DNA from: Tipula vernalis | Taxonomy: Eukaryota > Arthropoda > Insecta > Diptera > Tipulidae | Direction: 5' to 3' | DNA length: 64,000 nt | NCBI GenBank assembly: GCA_958295665.1 | Contig: OY282560.1 | Location: forward strand, 310,539,236 to 310,603,235 | Shown: piece after piece, positions 23,201 through 34,195 of the stretch | Layout: every line of letters begins with the position of its first letter | Numbering within the stretch: position 1 is the stretch's first letter | Notes under the pieces: generated by a model | What the model saw: the letters and a program-made list of their open reading frames with translations, nothing else | What the model was told of the DNA's origin: nothing | Database searches by the model: none | Made by a program: the position numbers and the translations under genes

Positions 23201-25575
23201 TTAATTTAATAATTTAAGGGAACGCTCTTCATGGTCAGTGTTGTGCTACTAGTCGTGTAGACAATGTATGTAGACAATTCAAAAAATGGTGAAGATAATG
23301 AAGGCAATGTCAACAATGTAAGCAATAAGTGTTGTTAACGTATAGTTCTTAACGTAATGATGCGTAGGGCAGTACGAATCGGTGGCTTAATCGATTTTTT
23401 GCATAAAATGCAATCTTTTTAGCTTGGAAATTCTACACGAGGTTTTTCTCAGGAACAAAAATTGTAGACTAGCCTTTGAAGCCTTGTACGAATTTTGTAG
23501 CAAACGCAATGAAAGACTTAAAAACTTAAAGAATTCAGCTCAGCAATGATGTGGATTTGTACAGTGAATACTATCTGAGATCTGCTTCTAGATCATTTTA
23601 AAGTAAATTTGACAGCTATACTAACATATTTGGCGAAACAATAATTTCATTTTATCAATGACAGAAGAATTGTTGAATTAAAAAGCGCAATCATTAAAGA
23701 AGGCGTCCAATCCCAAATTTGCACACATTTGGTGAAATAGAAAATGGCGGTGAAGAGCTTCCACCAGAGGTATTGAAAGCAACAAAATGCATCCTCATCA
23801 CCAAAGAGAGTAAAATGAAAATTTTTATTAATCACTTCATATTCATGATAATCAGTTGCAGACCGAAACCGTTTATATCAAACAGTTCAACTTGGATTAT
23901 CGGTTTATCTTCCTCATGCAGATGTATATGTTAATATACATTGGACGGATTAGACCAATGAGATTTGTCACTAGGGTGACCAGGGTAAAAACATCTAAAC
24001 CTGAATGAAGTTTTTAAGTCTCTAAATTTGTTAAACATTTGATGAACAAGAAGGAATTGGAAATAACGTTATAAAATTGGTTTGGTAACGACGCCCATCC
24101 TGGTTGGGAAACAGATTTGTAGTGAAACCTCTTCTAGAAACGACACACTGATTCATCATTTGGACGTGCCGCAACTAACTGATTTATTATCAAATATGTT
24201 GATTAAATCAGATATCAAATTTAAATGGAATTGGTGCATAATCACCCAAAAGTTCCGTTTGGGGCAGGGATCGAATTTCTTAAATAAAACATGGCCAGAA
24301 TATAACGCATATTCAAACCATAAAAGGGCCAAAGGGAAATTTGCTTTAAAAATGTTTAACTAGCCGAAACCTTTTCAACATTTCCAGCACCAATAATCGA
24401 TTTTAGTGAAATTTTAGATCGAAGTTATTAAGACGAGTCTCTCCGTATCTGAAAAATTCCGTTGACTATCTGGGGTTGGATTTTTAAACTATGCCATGGC
24501 TGAAATTCAACAAAACTTGTGGGATACTGCCAATGATGCTTGTTACTGATTCTTAAATCACATATGTTAGCACAATTGATCAAAACCATGGTTTCTCGAA
24601 GAGATGGGCGATTTCCAGAAATCCCACCTTTTAATAACATTCGAATTATAAGCAAGTGTAGCTAATATTCTGGCCAAGATTCACAATTGATCAAAATCGT
24701 GGTTTTGCGAATAGGTCATATCGGATTTTCTTTGGCGAATTTGGCCAATATAAAATATTTTGAAGGTAAGTTTAGTAACGCACAATTTTACACAATCATC
24801 ATACTCCCGAAAATATGTTTTATTAGATAAACGGAATATATGGGATTTCTGGTGTGATAATCACGTGAGAAATCCCATCCTAGATGTATGTACTAACAAG
24901 ATCAAAATTTGGTCTTAGACTTTGAATATTCTGGCGTAATATACTAAATTTATCACTTAGCATATGCGTAACGTTGAGACCTGTAATTATCGTGCCAATG
25001 GTCATTTGAATCGCTCGAATATTTCTACACATTTTGTGGATTCAAACTAATTTAAAATACAATTTGCATAGAAATTGCAGGCGCCAAATGGCGTCATACA
25101 ATGCCCTGCTGTACATAACCTATTTATGTATAAATCATTGAATATTTATGTATTCTGTGTATAGCGGATCTAAATAATTATGTAAATTAATTTATAATGA
25201 GGTTAAATATTATGTGAAAATTAATGAACACTGGAGATTAGGTTTTGTGGCGTTGTGGGTGTCGTTTAGTATTTACAAAATGTAATAAAAATCGCGGTTG
25301 GGCTTGGAGGAAATCAGAAATAGCACAACCGGATATAAATATTTGATTATGTCATGTCGACGGTGTTGATTAAATATGTGCTGATTTAAAGTTGTGAGGG
25401 TGTACAAAAAGTAAACTGTCAAATTGAATTAGAAGCTTCTTTTAAAATTTGACAAAGTGAAAATATAAATTTTACTGAAGTGAAGTTCTTAGCAAATAAC
25501 AAAAAATGTAGTAGTGTGAGTTAACTAAATAGTATACATTTAGGCGATTTTTGTATCGTCGAAGTCGTTTGGGAA
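23201..25575. other. AT-rich intergenic DNA
   Basis: No gene recognised. Two copies of a ~30-bp word (cacaattgatcaaaaccatggttt-type) at 24571-24600 and 24682-24711 suggest a diverged ~111-bp direct repeat. A 93-codon + strand open frame at 24082-24363 has no recognisable features. The last few hundred bases may include the LTR/leader of the BEL copy that follows, but no LTR pair is present to prove it. Confidence 0.4.
24996..25044 (-). repeat. Short BEL/Pao-related scrap
   Basis: The 46-49 bases here match 45478-45525 at roughly 40 of 46 positions (tcgaatatttctacacattttg is shared). There the minus strand reads the BEL RNase H-to-integrase linker (NAHWHQV), and the minus strand here reads a diverged version. 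No flanking element could be followed. Confidence 0.55.
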
Positions 25576-26300
25576 GTGACTAAATTTATTCAACAAAAAT
25601 CAAAAATCCCCAAAGTCATATGGTTTTGCTCGACTGACCGTTGTATGTACATGATGCAAAAATTATCAAATGAGAGCAATAAAAGAGAAAGAACATACAG
25701 TTGCGGATTGTGTAATAAACTAAGTGAAAAGATTGAGTGTTTAAGAAAGCAAAGTCTAGAAGAAGTCCAGGTAAAGCAGGAAAGAGTGCACTGGTTATTT
25801 AACGAGTTCCAAAATATCGATAGGGAAATGTTCGACCTCATTACAATGCGGAGTCAGCTTTCTCGAACTTGGAAGATAATTACTACGTAGTTCTCACAGC
25901 TCTATGTGGTATTGTACGCAAAAGTAGCCTAACCGAAGCTAAATTAGACACCAGCTCGAATATATCGCCACAGCAGCCTATTGAAGTGTGTTTACCAAAG
26001 GTAAATATCGCAATTGATGGTGATTATATGCAATGGCAATTATTTTTTGATGTGTATAGCTGAACAATCTAAGAGCGAGGAAATGGCACCGCAACACAGA
26101 AGTCTGAGTACCTGCGAGGTTTACCAAAGGAGGAACCAGCATCACTTGTTCGTCGTCTCGCAGAAACTGATGTGAATTATACTGAAGCATTGCAGAAGCT
26201 GGTGCAAAGGTACGATCGGAAGCGATATATAGTTAATGCTTTCATTAAGAATTTCATGCTGTCAACATCAGGAAATTAACTGATGTGTTTGATGAAACGA
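25576..26300 (+). pseudogene. BEL/Pao gag remnant
   Basis: First frame (to 25888) is a charged, helical segment with a CGLC motif and coiled-coil-like ELSEKIECLRKQSLEEVQVK-type residues, as in BEL gag N-termini. After frame changes come AIDGDYMQWQLFFDVYS, EYLRGLPKEEPASLVRRLAE, TDVNYTEAL and RYDRKRYIVNAFI. These match the conserved order 'W--F-D-F', 'YLK--L-GEA--L', 'Y--A---L--RYN-KR-IV'. No zinc knuckle survives. Three or more breaks. Confidence 0.7.
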
Positions 26301-26689
26301 TTAGAGGGCTCAAGGCGTAAGGCATAGAGGTAGAGGAGAAGAGATCCTTGGCTGATTTATATCGCTCTCAGTAAACTGAGACTTCCCTACATTTGAGGAG
26401 TTTCTAACGGTTATTGGCAAACGTATTGATGTCGTGGAGTCATTAAAGGGGTCATTAAAGGGATATGTAATGAAAAGTACTTCAAGTCCCACATCTGTTT
26501 CATTATTTACACAGTAGAGTTCATGATAGCAGATCGATCCAGAGACAGATTTTAATACTGCCAGAGGAGACATCACCCATCACTGCATGGATCATCAGAC
26601 GAAGGAAAAGTAAATAAATTCAATAATGGAATTAATACTAAAGTCATAAGGTAGAGCTTCCAACAAGAACAGAAGGAGGTAGATCCAGC

Positions 26690-28660
26690 GACGTTTTCAC
26701 ACCATACTACCAACAGCATTAGTCAAAGTCAGAGGCAATGCTGGTAAATTTCATATCTATTGGGCGCTATTAGATTCAAAATCTCAAGCATCATTTATAT
26801 CGGGGACATGTATTAAAGAACTAAATCTTGCGCGCAAAAATGCCAGAATTTTAGTGATAGGATTGGGATGGACTGGAATGGGGACAATGAAAGGTACTAC
26901 GGAACTGATAATATCTGCAATTGATGGAACGAACGAAAGCTTTCACTACACAAGCATTCATAATTCCTAAAGTATCAGTCACAGCGGATCACTATCATTT
27001 CTGCGAAAAAGATATTCAGATGTTGTGACATTGATTGCAGTTGGCAGACCCAAAATTAGAAAGCGGATTGGCAGCAATTATTACTGCATTTGGTTGGGTT
27101 GTAACCGGCGGAAGCATAAAAGTTAATTAAATAACAAATGAAATAGATAATTTTAACCTGTTTTTAGATTTCGACAATTTGCCCCGCAGATTCTGGGTGA
27201 TAGAGGAGTTACCAAAGATCACCAGAAGCACACCTGAAAACCAAAAGTGTGAGGAGTTATTTGAAACAAGTTGTCGTCAAATTATCTTTCAGACAACCTG
27301 GAAACATGCTTGGAACATATTATAATTCAGCATTAAACCGTCTAAAGGGAACGGAGAGGAAATTCGCCGAATAACTGCAGCTTGATCACATGGAAAGAGT
27401 GGATCCAAGCACCAACTCCTGTAAATATTTTATTCCACATAATACAGTACTTAAGAAAAGCAGCACAACGACTAAGTTGAGGGTCGTCTTCGACTTTTCT
27501 GCTGATGATGAGGATCAACGGTACCAAAATATTTTATGGCGAAACAGCGCAAATCAACCGCTGGATACTTACAAATTGAAAATGCTTACATACGGAAAAG
27601 CTTCAGCAGTATATTTCGCAAATTTCAGCCAATTGCAGCCAAAGTCATACTAAAACATATGTACGTAGATGAAATGGTGACCGTAGGAAGTTATACAACG
27701 CGATTAAAAAATATAATGAAGCAAATCACAAAGTATAATCAAACATTACAACAGTAGCAGGATATTAAGTTTGAATCCATTCCTCGACGAGAAGGACATC
27801 ATCCGCGTAGGTGGTGACATTCAAAATTCAACCGCAACATTTAGCGTTAAACATCCAATGATATTACCAGTAAACCATCACGTTGTTGAATGCATAGTAC
27901 GAGTAAGTTTACTTACCAGCTTAGTAGGACGAAGGTTTTGGATTATAAAAGCCAAGGTGGTGTCAAGGAAAATCATTAGAAAATGCATCAAATGCATAAA
28001 ACAAAACCGCAACCCGAAAGTCAACTCATGGGAAGTTTACAAGACGCACGAGTACAGTACGTATATCCATTTTATAGAGTTGCCATGGGTTATTATGGAC
28101 CATTTAAAGTCAGCACACTACGGAAAAGAGCTCAGTCAACAATGAAGGTATAAGTCTGCATTTTCGTCTGTTTAAGCACAAAAGCTGAGTAGATTGAAAC
28201 TTTGTGCCATCTCACAGTTTAGAGCTTTGTCGGAGCATTAAGCAGACTCACGGCACGAAGAGGACCTTGCAACGTTACATAAAGTGACAACGGAACAAAT
28301 TTTGTTGGAGCCAATAATCATCTGAAAGAATTATTTCAGTTTCTTGAGACAAACACATCCGAGGTTCATTACACCGAGTGCACCGCAGATCGGTGGGATA
28401 TGGGAGGCGACCGTAAAACAAGCTAATTTACATCTGAGCAGAGTAGTCGATAACACATACTTACCTTAGAATCTCAACGTTTCTGACGAAGATAGAGGCA
28501 ATTATGAATTCAAGGCCAATAGCCACGATCCAAGGTGAAGAGATCGACTGTTTAACCCCAGCTCACTTTCTCATTGGCCGATAAAGCAGATGTAGACGTC
28601 GTAGAAGAAAATGTATCACCGTTAGCTAGGAGGTGGAGAATACTTATTAATCCTCCAAAA
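26690..28660 (+). pseudogene. BEL/Pao pol remnant (protease, RT scraps, integrase)
   Basis: Protease: ALLDSKSQASFISGTCIKELN, where the active-site DSGSQ has become DSKSQ, then AFGWVVTGG. Polymerase start: RRFWVIEELP. RT: NSCKYFIPHNTVLKKSSTTT, KLRVVFDFSAD, then directly YQNILWRNSANQPL and LTYGKASA, so the palm with YVDD is gone. Integrase: NPFLDEKDIIRVGGDI, HPMILPVNHHVVE, IRKCIKCI (HHCC-like), SDNGTNFVGANNHLKELF (second catalytic Asp) and LTPAHFLIG near the end. The copy is inactive by several independent lesions. Confidence 0.78.
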
Positions 28661-28770
28661 AAGAAATAAATGAACCAGGGAATCCAGCAGTCTAGCAGCA
28701 GATGATATAGTTCTTATTTTCGAGGCAGGTTTACCATCAACATATTGGTAGGTAGGGTAATACCATAATG

Positions 28771-29189
28771 TGTTGTGAATCAAACAAAATCAATTCAATT
28801 TATCACCAACGAATTTATTTATTTAACACAAGAATTATTACAACACAAATCTTTTAACAATAATTCACAAAATCACTTTATTTAATTTTTACATAAATTT
28901 ACTGTAAACTTATAATTTTTATTTCGCACTAAAACACTTTTTAAATCACTTTTTAATTCCTTTTTAATCTTCACACTATCGCTTACCAAAATATAATAAT
29001 AATCCAATTCAATCTCGTTCGTTTTTTATATCCACAAATCAAACTTCTTAGAAAGTTCATGAGTTTTCCGGTAAGAATTGTCTAGAAACATTTAGAACAG
29101 TTTTATCATGGAAACTTCCATTTTAGTACAGTTAAACTTTGAGCTATTAATTTAACTTGTTCTATTACAATCTAGGTGTCACCGTGACA
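28771..29189 (-). repeat. Gypsy-type LTR (minus strand, 3' LTR of the next element)
   Basis: About 419 bp. Read on the minus strand it begins TGTCACGGTGACACC, a short palindrome with TG start, and ends ACAACA. It directly follows the integrase end of the minus-strand Gypsy. Its first ~270 bp resemble 49900-50212 (shared ctgtactaaaatggaa, ataaaactg), so the same LTR family occurs twice in the window. The other LTR of this copy is lost. Confidence 0.7.
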
Positions 29190-29315
29190 CTACTTCTCAC
29201 CTAAGCCTGTTCGTCCCGAATAGGACTCAAATCACCACCTATGTAGAGGGCCAACCTCTCTAAATGCAGCACCTTCGGTTTACCTCGACGTACTTTCAGA
29301 ATCCGATAAACCACG

Positions 29316-30290
29316 TTATTCATTCTGGTGATTACAGTGTAAGGTCCTTCCTATGCTGGTTGTAGCTTCCTGGAAGCCTTGGTTATTTGCTCGTACATCA
29401 TATCGAGGTTTCACCCGATTACTTGACATCCGTATTTTCTCCCGTACAAATTGATGAATCTCGTTAAGTTCCTCTGTCTTCCGGTCTATGTAGTCCTGTC
29501 CAAATAAAGCCGCTGATGATACAGCCCTAAACTTTAGATCTCCATGTAATCGTAGGTTATTTCCAAATAACGTTTTAGCTGGTGTCATTCCGGTTGTGTC
29601 ATGTATTGCTGATCGATAGGCCATTAGAAACATTTGGAGCATCTGGCATATTTCTTGAAATACCACTGATTCAAAATTCCGTCTTTGATCGGTATGAATC
29701 TCCATCGGCACTCCAAATCTACTAAATAATCCATGATTACTAGCATATATTTGTTGTCGCTCTCATTGGTGGGAATGGCCCCGCTACATCCATTGCAATT
29801 CCTTCGAATGGTGCAACAACGTTATATTGTTTCATGGTTCCACGACTCTTGCGTGCGGGTCCATTCACCGCCGCACATTGGTCACATTTTTGGCACCATC
29901 CTTTCACAGACTGCCTACATCCTGCCCAGTAGAATCGTTGACGTATCTTTGCTAGTATTTTATTAATTCCTATGTGGCCCCCACTTGCTCTTCCACGATA
30001 CTCCTTCAGGATTTCCGCAATCCAGCACTTTGGTATCACAAGCAACAATTGCTTCACTTTGCCATCCGAGGCTATCCCATTGAGCCCAATAAGCCTTGAC
30101 AATGGGAGTATTGTCCGCGATCTCACTCCAAGTCGGCCGGTGTTCCCTTTCCTTCCATTCCATGATAACTGATAAATCCGTATCTTCCAATTGCTCTTGC
30201 CTGACCATTTCGTCGGTCCACTCCTCATCAGGCAGCACTTGCGTAAGCCTAACGTAAATGATAACTTCCTTTGCTTCAACATGGCCACAA
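29316..30290 (-). pseudogene. Gypsy integrase with the catalytic Glu region deleted
   Basis: Frame 30288-29740 gives the zinc-binding domain (SGGHIGINKILAKIRQRFYW, CQKCDQCAAVNG) and the first catalytic Asp (AMDVAGPFPPM). Frame 29711-29316 gives the second Asp block (IHTDQRRNFES). It then passes straight from ICQMLQ to MFLMAYRSAIHDTTG. The stretch that should hold the third catalytic residue (HPQ-DG--ER) is absent, so roughly 40-50 codons are deleted. The C-terminus continues to VKPRYDVRANN. Confidence 0.8.
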
Positions 30291-30430
30291 TGTTTACATT
30301 CTACTGGACACGGCCGTCTTGATAATGCGTCGGCATTTCCGTGTGCACTTCCCTTCCGATGTTCGTTTTGGAAATCGTAACTTTGAAGAAGTTCGATCCA
30401 GCGTGCTACCTGCCCCTCTGGATTCTTGAA

Positions 30431-31096
30431 TTACAACAGCCACCGTAAAGCGCCGTTTTCTATCCGTAAATGGAATTTTTGGCCATAAAGATACTTATGG
30501 AAATGCTTGACACACTCCACTATAGCCAACAATTCTTTCCGTGTCACGTAGTTACGCTCCGGTTTTGATAATGTTTTGGAGAAGTACGCAATAACTCGTT
30601 CTTGGCCAATAATTTCCTGTGATAACACACCTCCTATACCGTCATTACTTGCATCGATGTCCAAAATAAATTTCACGTTGGGTATAGGGTACGCAAGGAT
30701 TGGCGTTACATATAACCGTCTCCTTAGTTCCACGAATGCTTCCTCCTGGTCATTCTTCTGCGATGTTGGCGAATCCTGGCCCGAAGCGTCTATAATAGGT
30801 GCACAATCCCAGAAAGCTTCGTAATTCGTGTACATTTTTAGGCCAGTTCTTTACCCTGCGATCTTTTATTCGTCGGTGTGAATTCGATTAGTTGTTACGA
30901 GATGACCCAAATATTTGACTTCAGTTCTGAACAGTTTACACTTCTTTGAGCTTAACTTTAATCCGGCGGCCTGTATCCGATCCAAAACTTCTGCCAAGTT
31001 CCTTAGATGCTTGTCAAAATCCTGCCCCATGACGATGAAGTCGTTCAGATATATTAGGCAAGTCTTCCAATGTAATCCCTTTAACACGCGGTCCAA
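30431..31096 (-). pseudogene. Gypsy RT palm and RNase H
   Basis: Frame 31096-30866 reads CLIYLNDFIVMG, the catalytic box with YLND instead of YLDD, so a metal-binding Asp is changed. It continues AAGLKLSSKKCKLF and VKYLGHLVT. Frame 30835-30431 contains the connection and RNase H: VKFILDIDASNDGIGGVLSQ, ERVIAYFSKTLSKPERNYVT and RKELLAIVECVKHF, where the D-A-S and E-L-L-A motifs are intact. Confidence 0.8.
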
Positions 31097-32314
31097 TTAT
31101 CGTTCAAAAGTCGCAGGGGCATTACATAATCCGAACGGCACAACATTAAATTGCCAAAGCCCGTTACCCACACTGAATACCTCCAATAGCCGCTTTGTAG
31201 ATCAAACGTCGAAAATATTCGAGCACCCGATAACGTGTCTAACGTGTCATCGATCCTTGGCAGTGAGTAGCTATCTTTTTTCGTCACAGCATTGAGTTTT
31301 CGGTAATCAACGCCGAATCTCATGCTACCGTCCTTCTTCTCGACCAATACTACCGGTGAGCTCGATGGGCTGTTTTAGATGGTTCGATTCAATCAATTCG
31401 ATGCTTTACTTTAATATGGACGTGTACCGTTTGAGTAGTGGATGTGCAGAATCTTTCTGTGCCTCAGTAAGATCTTCGGTCCATTCCTGCATGAGTTGTT
31501 CTACCATTTCTTTCTGGCCTTGCATGTCGGCTCTTTCAATCGGACTTTTCTGTCCACACTTTACTATAGTTGAAACCTCGTTGCATTTGCCGATGACTGT
31601 CTGTTTCTTGATGGTTTTCGTCTTATCCGAGAAATTTAAAGTCCTAATTGGTACTCTATAGTCGCTGTCTGATTTAACTAGGGTTTTTCCGATTATAATT
31701 TCCTTGGCTCCGTTCTCCTCTTCGTTAGCTTCAACAACCCACAACCTGGGTGACCCAGAACCTCCCTCCAATTTTCTCCACACGATCGTCTCCGAGTTCG
31801 GTGGCAGCTTCTCCCGATGATCAATAATAATTCGCCTGGTAGTTGCTCCTGCATTGCTAGATTGAAGTGGCAACTCGATGTTATCATTAATTAAAACTTC
31901 TCGTCCAACATCCACCACGAAGCCATTTGCCCTCATCAAGTCCTTTTCCATAATGACTTCATCCACAATATCTGCAATCAGTACTTTGTGCTGGAAAATA
32001 GTTCTTCCGATCTTTATTTTCACAATCTTTTTGCCTTTTATTATTGAACTATCTCCAGTTGCTGTTTGTAACTTCAATCCATTAGCTGGTTGGATACCTC
32101 CATCAATCAGATCTTTACGGACAATCGTTCGATTTGCTCTACGGTTGCCGCATCCGTTACTTCCCTTCAAAATCATGATGCTCCGCATCCAGCCCTTCGT
32201 TCTCCATGGCCTCACGTAGTCGTGCTTGTAAAACTGCTTTATCACCATCAGTGGCCAAACCCCGTTTCTCAAGATCCCTCTTAATGCTGGAACTTTTAAT
32301 TCGTTGAGAATCAT
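31081..32314 (-). pseudogene. Gypsy protease region and first half of RT
   Basis: The 302-codon frame 32314-31406 includes NRTIVRKDLIDGG, then KLQTATGDSSIIKGK and VLIADIVDEVIMEKDLMRAN, a retropepsin-like fold. The active-site DTG is not seen: the sequence just before NRTIV reads NGCGNRRA, so the catalytic block is lost or shifted. The next frame (31347-31081) starts the RT: VEKKDGSMRFGVDYRKLNAV, SLPRIDDTLDTL, FSTFDLQSGYW (motif A Asp present). A frameshift separates protease and RT. Confidence 0.75.
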
Positions 32315-32334
32315 TTTCTTTATCTAATTAAACC

Positions 32335-34195
32335 GTTGGTTTACCGACGGTTTCACCCATCTCCCACAACAATCCTCTAAGCCAAATCGCTTCAACTCAA
32401 CGAAACGTATTCTGCCTCAGTCGACGATAATGCTATGGTCGTTTGCTTCTTTGTAGACGCCTTGATGTATCGCAACATTCGCCTCAAATACGTCCAATGT
32501 TCATCAGTTGCACATGGCTGGAATTGACTTATATATCCAAACACAGAATTTAGAGATCTGGTCGCGATGTCGTCGCTGCATACATTAAACAGCCAATCAA
32601 TTCACGATATGGTGATTCCTATGGAGCTTCAATTTATATTCGATGGGGTGTTGAGATCCTGTTGCAATTTTCCATTCCGAAACGTTTGAGCACTTCTTCC
32701 AAATATGGTTGTTGACTTAACTGTAACATGCCGTTTTCTCTATCACGGTGAGTAGTGATGCCCAAGAAGTGACGGATCACACAAATGTCTTTCATTTCAA
32801 ACTCCTTCGAAATGATCCTCTTGATTTCATCAATTTGCTTGACCGATTTTCAGAGTAAAATTAGATCGTCCACGTACTGAAGCAAATACACGGCTTCATC
32901 TCTTCGTCCACGAATGTACAAACATTGATCACATTTCGGTTACTCAAAACCAATGCTAATCATAAAACGGTGAAATCTCTCGTTCCAGACGCGTAGTTTG
33001 TATACAAATTTTCCTTGTGCAAACCCATCCGGCTTTAAGCCAGTAATCATGGACCTTGCTTTTTGCAACAGAGTTCGGTTCAATCTCTCTGCTACACCGT
33101 TTTGCTCCGGATTGTACGGTGCCGTGTATTCAACCCGAATACCTTTATCACGACACAATTTCTTGAACTGATGCGATGAGTATTCACCACCGTTGTCGCA
33201 TCTCAATATTGAAATTTTTCGCTCGAACTGTGCAGAAACTAAATGGGAAAAATCAATAAAATATTCCATTTTCAGTGCCGTCCACCATCGATGCCAATCG
33301 CCGAATATCATTGGTGTTCAAATGATCCAAACGCTTGTGCCACAATTCGATGTTTTGAATTGATTTATTTTGTATCTCATGCAATTCACCGACTAATGCT
33401 TCATCGCTGGATTTGGTAGTCACACTACGCCCAACATACAATTTTTCACCATGCCGGTTTTGTTGATTCTCCGTGCCATATATTTCACTTAAAAAAACCA
33501 GTGATTCTCGTTGTCGCTTTATAAGCTGCCTTGTCGTACGGCCATTCATAAACATAACGTCAAAACCAGCATTCTCAAGTCGCTTAACGGAAAATAAATT
33601 ACATTTCAAATTCTCCCCAAACAAAACATTGTTGACTTTACATGGCCTCTCTTTCCCACTAACGACCGTCTTACCCCGAACAACACCAATTTTTGTTACA
33701 AATATCGAAATATGCAAATCAATCATCATTCACCATATGCTCACTAACACCCGAATCAATGTACCAACGCTTACACGTATTACACTCCAATGCAGAGCTA
33801 ACAACATCAGCCAAAAATGTGATTTCATTACTCGCAACATTCGTTTTCCCTTTTTTTGCTGATATTGCTGTTTCGGTTGGTACTGCAGGCCATAGTGCCA
33901 TGTTTCAATCTCGAACAATCGGTTTTCCGATGACCAAAACGTTTGCAATAATAACACTGAATTTTCTGTCAATATCCATACATCGCTATACCATCGGTGC
34001 TTTGTGTGACATTATTGCCCTTGATGCCTTTATAATTACTTTAACTGTGAACCAGTTCCATTGTTAAATCTTTTGGATCCATTGTCTCAAGTGGTGTGGC
34101 GAGACGACAGCCACGCGGTCATTCGTTTCACCACCGTATGCCTTTAATTCACGCAAATATTTTTCAAATCGAAGAAAATATTCTTGCAGAATTTC
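32335..34195 (-). mobile_element. Copia retrotransposon remnant (gag end to RNase H)
   Basis: Minus strand from 34195 down: gag (ILQEYFLRFEKYLRELKAYG, then DPKDLTMELVHS), nucleocapsid knuckle, protease, integrase, RT with catalytic box, RNase H. It starts at the edge of the 185-bp satellite and ends at the Gypsy remnant, with both LTRs missing. An internal deletion removes the integrase C-terminus and the RT N-terminal half. Confidence 0.8.
32400..34070 (-). pseudogene. Copia gag-pol remnant
   Basis: About 33903-33965: CYYCKRFGHRKTDC, a CCHC knuckle. Frame 33901-33719: KRWYIDSGVSEHM, the Copia-type protease DSG (usually DSGAS-H). Frame 33729-33253: LKCNLFSVKRL and IELWHKRLDHLNTNDIRRL, the gag-pre-integrase block. 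Frame 33311-32940: SILRCDNGGEYSS and YTAPYNPEQNGVAERLNR with the second Asp and Glu of integrase. This frame then jumps to WNERFHRFMISIGFE of the RT. About 32863-32882: LQYVDDLIL. About 32400-32460: IALSSTEAEYVSL from RNase H. Stops and two or more shifts. Confidence 0.8.

Larger units (their letters stand above)
25576..28760 (+). mobile_element. BEL/Pao retrotransposon, degenerate copy (gag, protease, partial RT, integrase)
   Basis: Gag, protease, polymerase start, a collapsed RT and an integrase follow each other on + in BEL/Pao order. The RT palm and RNase H are almost wholly deleted between about 27510 and 27770, and stops or shifts interrupt every domain. The end reads NEPGNPA then VYHQHIG-type residues, the close of a BEL integrase. 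At about 28770 it runs into an LTR of a minus-strand Gypsy element. No LTR of its own is recognisable. Confidence 0.8.
29190..32330 (-). mobile_element. Gypsy (412/mdg1-like) retrotransposon remnant, pol only
   Basis: Minus strand, protease to integrase in normal order from 32314 down to 29316, followed by the LTR. Gag and the 5' LTR are absent, and the element stops at about 32330 where Copia sequence begins. The integrase end with AYRSAIHDTTGMTPA resembles 412/mdg1-type Gypsy elements. Frames are broken in every domain. Confidence 0.8.

Noticed and set aside
24082..24363. 93-codon + strand frame as a gene
   Set aside because: No recognisable motif, no start or poly-A context, and the sequence around it is AT-rich filler.
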